Assembly: GCA_003220985.1 (NCBI GenBank)
Contig: QHTY01000017.1
Span: forward strand, 1 to 12,612
From: Gemmatimonadota bacterium
GTDB lineage: Bacteria > Gemmatimonadota > Gemmatimonadetes > Gemmatimonadales > GWC2-71-9
Reading direction: 5' to 3'
DNA length: 12,612 nt
Below, piece by piece: positions 6,544 through 12,612 of the stretch. The position numbers and the translations under genes are program-made. Under the pieces are notes generated by a model, which was given only the letters and a program-made list of their open reading frames with translations, made no database searches and was not told the DNA's origin. Numbering within the stretch: position 1 is the stretch's first letter; the number at the start of each line of letters is the position of its first letter.

Positions 6544-8612
6544 CTACGCTTTCGCTTCTTCCAGCTCCTTCTTCCGCGCTTCCGTCACCTTGGCCGTGAC
6601 TTCCGGCGGCGCATCCTGGTACACGTGGAATTTCATCTTGTAGGTGCCGCGGCCGTGCGTCAGCGAGTGCAGCGTCGTAGCATACCGATCGAGCTCGGCT
6701 TCGGGGACCAGCGCTTTGATCTTCGTAAGCCGGCCGTCCTTCTCCGTCCCCATGATCTGCCCCCGCCGCGACGAGATGTCGCCCATCACCGCGCCCTGAT
6801 AGTCGTCGGGCGTCCAGACTTCCACTTCCATGATCGGCTCGAGCAGCACGGGCCTGCACCCCGGACTGACGTTTCGGAACGCGAGAATGCCGGCCATCTT
6901 GAACGACATCTCGTTCGAGTCCACGTCGTGGTACGAGCCGTCGTACAGCTCGATCTTGAAATCCACGACGGGATAGCCCGCCACCGGTCCCTTGTGCGCC
7001 GCCTCGACAACGCCGCGTTCGACGGCGGGTATGTACTGGCGCGGGATCACGCCCCCGACGATCTCATCGACAAACTGCATCCCCGAGCCACGCGGGAGCG
7101 GTGCGATGCGAATCCAGCAGTCGCCGTACTGGCCGCGACCGCCGGTCTGTTTCTTGTGCTTGCCTTGGCCTTCGTTCTTGCCGCGGAATGTTTCGCGATA
7201 GGCAACCTTGGGCTTTGCCGTCTGCGCGTGCACGCCAAACTTCCGCGCCAGGCGTCCCACGACGATCTCGAGGTGGCGCTCGCCGAGTCCACGGATCAGC
7301 GTCTGTGCCAGCTCGCTGTTGTACTCGTGGTGGAAGGTGGGATCCTCCTCGTGCAGCTTGTGCAGCCCGGTGGAGAGCTTGTCTTCCTCGCCTCGTTGTT
7401 TCACCTCGACAGCCACGGTGATCACCGGCTCGGGGAACGGAATCTTGGGCAGGACGAGCCCCTTGTCCTTCGTCGACAGCGTGTCATTGGTGTGCGTGTC
7501 GCGCAGCTTGGCGACGACGCCGATGTCGCCGGCGTGCAGCTCCGGGATCTCGATCCGCTCCTTGCCGACGGCGACGCAGAGGTGATTGAGCTTCTCCGAG
7601 AGCTCGCGCGGCGCGTTCCAGACATCCTGCCCGTTCCTGACGGTTCCGGAAACGATGCGGAACAAGGTGACGTCGCCGACGTGCGGCTCGGAGACCGTCT
7701 TGAACACCTGCGCGGCCAGCGGCCCGGTGTCGTCCGCATTCAGCGTCAGGCGCTCAGCGCTGCCCCATTTTTGCGCCTCGACGGGGGGCGTCTCGTGTGG
7801 CGCCGGGCACAGCTCTACGAGCTTGTTCAGCAGTGCCCGCGTCCCGTACGTCAGCTCGGCGGCGCCGCAGAACAGCGGAAACAGCTCCCCCTTCGTCATT
7901 CCCGCTTTCATGGCGGCGATCGCTTCATCGCGCCCAATCTCTTCGCCGCCGAGGTAGCGCTCGAGCAGCGTGTCGTCCGTCGCTGCGATGCTCTCGATCA
8001 GCTCCTGGGAGTACTTCTCGAAGCGATCCTTGTACTCATCGGGGACGTCGACCTCGTCGTATTCGCCCGCCTTCGTGCCCTTCTTGTAGAGATGCGCCTT
8101 CTTCGAGAAGAGATTGATGATCCCGTGGAATTCCATTCCCTCCCCGACGGGGATCTCCACCGGGATCACCTTGGCCGTCAGCCGCTCTTTGATCTGATTG
8201 AAGACGCGCTCGAAATTGGCGTGCTCCTTGTCCATCAACGACACGAAGAACAGGCGGGGCAGCCCCCGGCGCTCGCAGTAGTCCCACACCTTCTCGGTTC
8301 CCACTTCGACGCCCGACGTCGCGGACAGCACCACGACGGCGGAGTCGGCAGCATACACGCCCGCCAAGGCGTCGCGATCAGGTTGATTTTCGTGTCCATC
8401 CACTCGGCGACGGCCAGCGCGAGATTGATGGAGTATTTGCGTTCGATTTCGTCAGGGCTGTAATCCGTGAGGGCGGTGCCATCCTTGACTGAGCCGTGCC
8501 GTTTGCTCGTTCCGGCCACGAACGCCAGCGCATCGACCAGGGAGGTCTTGCCGCTCGCGCCGTGGCCGACTACGGCCACATTGCGAATCTCATTCGTCTT
8601 GTAGACGCGCAT
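6544..8612 (-). pseudogene. fusA2: Elongation factor G-like GTPase (FusA2-type), frameshifted at the G3 motif
   Basis: The 5' part (ATG 8612) encodes MRVYKTNEIRNVAVVGHG and the P-loop GHGASGKTS (16-24), then TALTDYSPDEIERKYS like the EF-G-like switch I region, up to KINLI. Here (about 8374-8378) the frame breaks. The other frame continues at GAC 8373 with DALAGVYAADSAVVVLS and runs to TAG 6544, through domain II, III, IV (GGRGQYGDCW and VGGVIPRQYIPAVERG) and V (HSLTHGRGTYKMKF). The residues expected between, containing the G3 DTPG motif, are missing. Restoring 28 bases would give one 698-residue protein, normal for the family. The G4 motif is also unusual: SLMD instead of NKMD. EF-G-like proteins resemble ribosomal translocase EF-G, but their role is often unclear. 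The symbol denotes the paralogue type only. The break could be a true mutation or an assembly error. TTG 8621 is a possible alternative start. Confidence 0.85.
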
Positions 8613-8792
8613 ACAGCGCAAAGCTCCAGCTGGGGGGGAAAGAAATATGATTTGGGAGGGAATGAGATGGCTAGATGATCAGGTAGAGGCCGAGAGGCTG
8701 AGGGGCTATGAGGGCCAGTTAGCAGGGTTTTCCTGTTAGCTCCGCCCCCATGGCCCCTCAGCCTCTTGGCCTCTCGGCGTCTACCTCGGCAT
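8613..8792. other. Intergenic region between EF-G-like gene and lipoprotein gene
   Basis: This 180-base gap lies upstream of the EF-G-like gene and just past the stop of the lipoprotein gene, both on the minus strand. It holds most of the long hairpin described separately, a run of seven G (8632-8638 on the plus strand) and GGAG on the minus strand about 11 bases before ATG 8612. An A/T-rich patch around 8642-8655 could hold a minus-strand promoter, but no convincing -35/-10 pair is seen. No gene is recognised here. Confidence 0.6.
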
Positions 8793-8796
8793 CTAG
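8671..8796 (-). repeat. Long near-perfect inverted repeat (126-base hairpin)
   Basis: Arms pair in register from the outside in: CTAGATG (8671-8677) with CATCTAG (8790-8796); AGGTAGA (8681-8687) with TCTACCT (8780-8786); GCCGAGAGGC (8689-8698) with GCCTCTCGGC (8769-8778); GGCTGAGGGGC (8696-8706, overlapping the previous segment) with GCCCCTCAGCC (8753-8763); ATG-GGGC (8708-8715) with GCCC-CAT (8744-8751, one mismatch); and AGTTAGCAGG (8717-8726) with CCTGTTAGCT (8732-8741), using two G-U pairs on the plus strand. The loop is GTTTT (8727-8731). The right arm has an extra block of about 8 bases that looks like a duplicated word. The outer arm contains the TAG stop of the lipoprotein gene. GAGATGG (8664-8670) and CCATCTC (8810-8816) may extend it. 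It could act as a terminator or processing signal or be a palindromic intergenic repeat; no U-tract follows on the minus strand. Confidence 0.8.
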
Positions 8797-9431
8797 TCTC
8801 CCACTGATTCCATCTCACCATCAGCAACCGCATCGTGGTCATGGTTGGCGTATCGCACGTGCTCCACGAGCCTGTGCAGGATCTGCATCGCTCTGAGATT
8901 GAGCGCGAGGGCCGTGACCTTGTCCCCGTTCACGAACGCTTGATCGGCTTGTACGCGAAGCTCTTTGACGTGCGCGAGCACGGCGCGCATCCGTGGCGCG
9001 TCACGCCCGCCGAGGAACTTCTCGATCTTGTCGATCGCGTTGTCGACCGCGAGACCGGTGCGCTCCGGCGCGTTCGGGAACAGCTCGATCACCGCCGACA
9101 GCACATCCCTGAAGGCTGCGCGGCGGAACGCACGCGCAGCGGCGGTATCGCCACGCTCAAACGCAGCCCGCGCCGAGTCGCGATTCATGCGCGCGGAGTC
9201 CAAATACGCCGTTGCGACGGGATCATCGGTGGTTCGCAGGGTATCCAGCACCCGCCGGAACCACCCTTCGCACGTCGTGCCGCCGCCTGGGGTGGCCGCG
9301 ACATTGTCGGCAATGGTCTGCGCATTTTGCGCGAGGATGAGCTCATTCGTCGAAGACGTACCGGTCGGGTCCTGGTTGCAAGCCGCCGCCAAGCTCAATG
9401 CGGCGACTGCGACGGTCATTTTTCTCAACAT
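8793..9431 (-). CDS. Helical lipoprotein of unknown function
   Basis: The 212-residue product begins MLRKMTVAVAALSLAAAC, a lipoprotein signal with lipobox Cys C18, followed by a Thr/Ser-rich linker. The rest is Ala/Arg/Asp-rich and appears almost wholly alpha-helical. Stretches such as LDSARMNRDSARAAFERGDTA and MRAVLAHVKELRVQADQAF have a heptad-like or TPR-like look without a clear repeat consensus. A Cys near residue 54 (TTCEGW) and a C-terminal NHDHD cluster are the only unusual residues. I do not recognise a family. The ATG at 9431 is chosen over the GTG one codon upstream because GGAG (9438-9441) is spaced 6 bases from it. The gene starts 51 bases past the MFS stop, so it may be co-transcribed or have its own promoter. 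Its stop lies in the arm of the long hairpin. Confidence 0.75.
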   Translation of the reverse strand: MLRKMTVAVAALSLAAACNQDPTGTSSTNELILAQNAQTIADNVAATPGGGTTCEGWFRRVLDTLRTTDDPVATAYLDSARMNRDSARAAFERGDTAAARAFRRAAFRDVLSAVIELFPNAPERTGLAVDNAIDKIEKFLGGRDAPRMRAVLAHVKELRVQADQAFVNGDKVTALALNLRAMQILHRLVEHVRYANHDHDAVADGEMESVGD

Positions 9432-9437
9432 CACATG

Positions 9438-9441
9438 CTCC
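9438..9441 (-). promoter_or_regulatory. Ribosome binding site deciding the lipoprotein start
   Basis: GGAG on the minus strand lies 6 bases from ATG 9431 but only 3 from GTG 9434, so it favours the ATG. Confidence 0.5.
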
Positions 9442-9482
9442 GTGAAAAAGTCTGGCTCTTTGACGCGGAAGTGTAGACGCCG

Positions 9483-10691
9483 TTAAGACTCGGAGGGAGG
9501 GGGTTCAGGTAACGCAACGGGGGGCACGCGATGGGGCGCGGCGTGATGCGGAACCGGGGCGAGACCGAATGCCGCGAGCCCGGCGAGGGCCATCACCGCA
9601 CCAGCGAGCAAGAAAGAAGTGATCGCGCTCACGTCGTACACGGTACCGATCAATGGCGGGCCCGCGGTGCGACCGAGCGCACCGATTGCCTGTGCCGCTC
9701 CCAGGACCGTCCCCTGCTCGTTCGGTTCGGCGTACACGGACACGAGCCCGGTCGCCGCGGGCGCAAAGACGCTATTTGAAACAGCCAGCACAAAAGTCCA
9801 GGCATACAGCAGCGCGGAGCTGGAGACGAACGGCACGATCGCGATCGTCAGGGCCATGCCGAACGTGCCCGCGATGACGAGTGTTCGCTCGCCGAGCCGG
9901 CGCACGATCCTTCCAAAGAAGTAACCCTGAACCGATGCGGCGGTGACGCCGATCAGCGTGAACAAGATGGCCAGCTCGCGCTCTCTCCAGCCGAGGACCG
10001 CGGCCGCGCGCAGCGGCAGCGCGACGGTATAGCCGGCGAAGGCGAGCGGCACGAGCGCCCAAACGATCATGAGCGGCCGGAGCCGTGGACGGTCGATCGC
10101 CTCACCGATGTGCGCCATATCGAAGAGCCGTCGCTTGACCCGATGCTCGGGTTTCAGCGACTCGGGAAGGATCAAGTAGGCCGACACGAAATTCGCCAGC
10201 GACAACGCGACCGCGACGAGCCCGGGAGCCGCCGTGCCGAAATGCGCGGCGAAACCGCCGATGGCCGGCCCGATGCTGAAGCCGATGCCGAACGCGGCCC
10301 CAACGACTCCCATGCCGCGCGAACGCTCGGCGGGAGTCGTGATGTCAGCCATGTACGCCTGCGCGGCCGAAATGTTACCACCGGCAAACCCGGAAACGAC
10401 GCGAGACAGAAATAGCACCCAGTATGAGCCCGCGAACGCGAACAGGGTGTAACCCACGGCGTTGACGAGCATCGTCGTCAGTAACACGGGCCGGCGGCCG
10501 ATCCGATCGGACAGTTTCCCCAGCAGCGCCGTCGCCACGAACTGCATGAGCGAAAAGACGCCGATGACGCCGCCGTACCCCAGCCCGGCGGCACCGAAGC
10601 GCTGCGCATAGAACGGCAGGATCGGCAGGATGATGCCAAAGCCGATCAGGTCGATTAAAACGGTGAAGAAGATGACCGCGAAGCGCCGCAC
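9483..10691 (-). CDS. MFS transporter, TetA-like DHA1 drug exporter family
   Basis: The 402-residue protein has about 12 hydrophobic helices and the TetA-like opening VLIDLIGFGIILPILPFYA (11-29) with an acidic residue in helix 1 (D14). Motif A is present between helices 2 and 3: GKLSDRIGRRPVL (58-70). A motif-C-like region, GVVGAAFGIGFSIGPAIGGF, lies near residue 127 in helix 5. These place it among proton-driven exporters of the DHA1 family; the substrate cannot be read from sequence, and a drug or metabolite are equally possible. The tail after the last helix is Pro/His-rich. The start is GTG 10691, immediately after the TGA of the TPR gene, with AGGAGG at 10704-10699 and 7 bases spacing. 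It is probably in one operon with the TPR and cytochrome genes. Confidence 0.93.
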   Translation of the reverse strand: MRRFAVIFFTVLIDLIGFGIILPILPFYAQRFGAAGLGYGGVIGVFSLMQFVATALLGKLSDRIGRRPVLLTTMLVNAVGYTLFAFAGSYWVLFLSRVVSGFAGGNISAAQAYMADITTPAERSRGMGVVGAAFGIGFSIGPAIGGFAAHFGTAAPGLVAVALSLANFVSAYLILPESLKPEHRVKRRLFDMAHIGEAIDRPRLRPLMIVWALVPLAFAGYTVALPLRAAAVLGWRERELAILFTLIGVTAASVQGYFFGRIVRRLGERTLVIAGTFGMALTIAIVPFVSSSALLYAWTFVLAVSNSVFAPAATGLVSVYAEPNEQGTVLGAAQAIGALGRTAGPPLIGTVYDVSAITSFLLAGAVMALAGLAAFGLAPVPHHAAPHRVPPVALPEPPPSES

Positions 10692-11414
10692 TCAGCGTCC
10701 TCCTGTGGCACGCTCGATCTGCTCGAGCAGTTGTCGCGCCGCCGCATTGTCAGGATCGAAATCGAGCCCCAGTCTGAGCTCGCGCGTCGCCGCCCGCGCA
10801 TCCCCGGCGAGCAGGTAGCCTTGCGCCAGGGCAAAATGAGCGGGCGCGAGGCCCGGATCGAGCGCCGCAGCCCGCGCGAGCGGCTCCAGCGCCTCGCGGC
10901 TAGCCCCTCGCGCGAGACCCACGACACCAATGTTGAAGTACGCAAGCGGCTCGTTAGGATCGACCGCAAGAGCCCGGCGGAACTCGGCGACAGCACCGGC
11001 CGTGTCCCCCAGCGCCTCGAGTGCAATGCCCCAGTTCACGTGCGCCAGCGGCTGCGCCGGGTCGGCCGCAAGACTCCGCCGGTACCGCTCGATTGCGTTG
11101 GCGAAGTCGCCCGCGTCGGCGAACGCGAGTCCAAGATTCAGCAGCACGCGTGCCTCGTTCGGTCTGATCTCGAGCGCCTTTCGATACGTCGCGATCGCTC
11201 GTCCGGGATCGCCTCGCTGGCGGTACCGGTCGGCGACGAAGCCCAGGGCAATGCTCCAGCGTTTGCGGACCGCGTCATCAAGTGAGTCGAGGTGCGTGAT
11301 CGCGCCGGCGAGAAAGCGGCGCACCCTCGGGTCTTCCCCCCGGGCGAGGTGCAGGCTCGCGAGGGCGAGTGCGCGCTCATCTAAGTCATTGCTCTGCGCC
11401 AGGGCTTCGAGCAT
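10692..11414 (-). CDS. TPR-repeat protein, possibly the detached C-terminus of the cytochrome
   Basis: The 240-residue product has a helical region (1-53) followed by five consecutive 34-residue TPR units at about 54-87, 88-121, 122-155, 156-189 and 190-223. Each shows the G/A-F-Y-P pattern with DP- or RPN-type ends (LEIRPNEA, LAADPAQP, LAVDPNEP, AALDPGLA). TPR scaffolds mediate protein-protein contacts. There is no signal peptide, and the ATG at 11414 lies 29 bases inside the upstream cytochrome gene, in a frame shifted by +1, without a well-placed ribosome binding site (GAGG about 15 bases upstream). Multiheme cytochromes of this type often carry C-terminal HEAT or TPR repeats in the same chain, so this may be the C-terminal half of one periplasmic protein split by a frameshift. 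As a separate gene it would encode a cytoplasmic TPR protein. Confidence 0.8.
   Translation of the reverse strand: MLEALAQSNDLDERALALASLHLARGEDPRVRRFLAGAITHLDSLDDAVRKRWSIALGFVADRYRQRGDPGRAIATYRKALEIRPNEARVLLNLGLAFADAGDFANAIERYRRSLAADPAQPLAHVNWGIALEALGDTAGAVAEFRRALAVDPNEPLAYFNIGVVGLARGASREALEPLARAAALDPGLAPAHFALAQGYLLAGDARAATRELRLGLDFDPDNAAARQLLEQIERATGGR
10699..10704 (-). promoter_or_regulatory. Ribosome binding site for the MFS gene
   Basis: AGGAGG on the minus strand, 7 bases before the GTG at 10691 and inside the end of the TPR gene, supports the GTG as the start. Confidence 0.6.
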
Positions 11415-12612
11415 CCGGCTCGAGACTGTCCTCGAAGAATTCGGTCAGCGCGAACTCGCGCGGCGCCGGGGGCTTTAGGGTGCCGTACCACGCGCGAACC
11501 TGTGTCTCCAAGCGGTCAGGCGTCTCGGCGACGTGACATTGGCGACAGGCGCTCGTCACACCTTCCGCCTCGTCGGCCGCGGGACGCGGAATCGGAATCG
11601 TGTGGTCGGACCGCGCGTACCGGATCGCCTGGCCCACCTCCGGCTCCTGCAGGTACGGCATGTGACACGCGACGCAGCGACCGCCGGCCGAGCCGGCACG
11701 GTGATGCGTGTGGGATTCCGGATGGTCTGCCTTGCTCGGATGACAGGACGCGCATTGCCCGTCGCTGAAGCGGTCCGGTAGAGGTGTGCCGTTCACGTCG
11801 CGATAGCCTTGCGAGTGCGGATCGTGGCAGTCCACACATTTCATTGAACCGTTACGATAGCAGTCGCTATACGCTTGCGTCTCCTGATACGCGAACGTGC
11901 GAACGCGCCCGTCAGGGAGGAGCGGGTGTTCGCCGAGCTGCGGCAGGCCGAGCGAATAGGACTCGGCCAAGGGCTCACCGGGCAGATAACCGGCCTCGAG
12001 CACGTCCTTGAGCGCGTGACATTGAAAGCAGATACCGAGCGACGCGTCTTTGTCCAGCGTGGCGAGCGACCGTATGCCGATGTCGGCCGAGCGACCAATT
12101 TTCCCCGCGCGCGCGAGCTCGACATGCCGGCGTCCGGGGCCGTGGCACGACTCGCAGTTGATGCTCAACGCGGTGAACCGCGTTTCGTAGCGTCGTTGCG
12201 TCGAGTCGAACCGGGCCACGATCTGGCTGCCGTGGCACGCCTGGCAATTCGCATACCGCGCCACGTCACCCAGCACGCGCACCGGCGGCCAGTCGCCACA
12301 CTCGGCGAGGCGGACGGTGCGGGTGATCGGGATCCACCCTCGTTTGCTCCGCGAGTTGGTATTGCAGAACCACACGCCCCCCCCTTCGTGCCGCGCGAAC
12401 TCGAACGGCAGGAACCGCACCGTGCCGTCGGCAAAGCGCGACACGAACCCCTGCGTGCCGCCGCCGACCATGTGCCCGCCCCCGATGACCCCGTCGATCC
12501 GCAGCACGACGGCGGGGCTTCCCTCCCGCAAGACCGTGAACCGGTATTCGCCGCCTGCCGCCGTCGCGGTTACTACGGCATCCGCAAACCGGATCGGCAC
12601 CCCGTTGAACGG
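11386..12612 (-). CDS. Seven-heme (or more) cytochrome c, 5' end outside the window
   Basis: The visible frame carries seven CXXCH heme-binding motifs. Counted from the GTG at 12600 they are CQACH (119), CESCH (149), CFQCH (191), CVDCH (255), CASCH (283), CVACH (309) and CRQCH (352). Motif contexts such as INCESCHGPGRRHVELA, MKCVDCHDPHS and GRCVACHMPYLQ match cytochrome c554-like periplasmic multiheme proteins. The frame is open to the right edge, reading PFNGVPIRFADA before the GTG. That resembles the internal FNG segment that follows an N-terminal heme motif in relatives, so the true start, signal peptide and probably further hemes lie outside. A run of eight C (12377-12384) gives the Gly-rich GGG near residue 73. 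The protein stops at TGA 11386, after 29 bases of overlap with the TPR gene. The electron-transfer partner and substrate are unknown. Confidence 0.88.
   Translation of the reverse strand, partial: PFNGVPIRFADAVVTATAAGGEYRFTVLREGSPAVVLRIDGVIGGGHMVGGGTQGFVSRFADGTVRFLPFEFARHEGGGVWFCNTNSRSKRGWIPITRTVRLAECGDWPPVRVLGDVARYANCQACHGSQIVARFDSTQRRYETRFTALSINCESCHGPGRRHVELARAGKIGRSADIGIRSLATLDKDASLGICFQCHALKDVLEAGYLPGEPLAESYSLGLPQLGEHPLLPDGRVRTFAYQETQAYSDCYRNGSMKCVDCHDPHSQGYRDVNGTPLPDRFSDGQCASCHPSKADHPESHTHHRAGSAGGRCVACHMPYLQEPEVGQAIRYARSDHTIPIPRPAADEAEGVTSACRQCHVAETPDRLETQVRAWYGTLKPPAPREFALTEFFEDSLEPDARSPGAEQ

Noticed and set aside
8374..8380. Programmed ribosomal frameshift in the EF-G-like gene
   Set aside because: No slippery heptamer is seen at the junction, and a frameshift would not restore the missing DTPG residues, so a deletion or assembly error explains it better.
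5665..8463. A 932-codon open frame on the plus strand, opposite the EF-G-like gene and its neighbour
   Set aside because: Its translation is Arg/His/Asp-rich with no recognisable domain, and the minus strand carries clear EF-G and DUF805-SRPBCC homology. Long antisense open frames are common in GC-rich DNA.

Overview
The window looks like a chromosomal segment of a high-GC Gram-negative-type soil or sediment bacterium, most plausibly Gemmatimonadota. This rests on a general impression of an outer-membrane porin-like protein, several short lipoproteins ending their signals in AAAC, an EF-G-like translation GTPase and a periplasmic multiheme cytochrome with TPR. No rRNA or other phylogenetic marker is present, so the assignment is an inference. 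No mobile element, tRNA, rRNA, CRISPR array or phage gene is visible, and no gene-free stretch exceeds 300 bases.

Left block (1-4208, plus strand): the last codons of a P-II nitrogen regulator overlap an ammonium channel gene (amtB), which overlaps a TorF/Gcw_chp-type putative porin. Thirteen bases later comes N-carbamoylputrescine amidase (aguB), then a 55-base hairpin-forming gap, then agmatine deiminase (aguA). The first three genes form a nitrogen-sensing and ammonium-uptake unit. The last two convert agmatine to putrescine, releasing ammonia at each step. The porin gene carries three long G runs in its coding strand.

Right block (12612-4223, all minus strand, convergent with the left block at 4208/4223): in transcription order there is a 5'-truncated seven-heme cytochrome c, an overlapping TPR protein without a signal peptide, an MFS exporter with a GTG start, a helical lipoprotein of unknown function, a 126-base near-perfect hairpin, a frameshifted EF-G-like GTPase lacking its G3 motif, a DUF805-SRPBCC fusion membrane protein and an SMP-30/NHL-type beta-propeller lipoprotein. 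The last three genes abut or overlap with no spacing (TAG|ATG and TGATG), indicating translational coupling.

The points most worth a second look are the broken and degenerate EF-G-like gene, the long hairpin upstream of it, the G-tracts in the porin gene, the cytochrome/TPR reading-frame break, and the inverted repeat that covers the aguA start codon.
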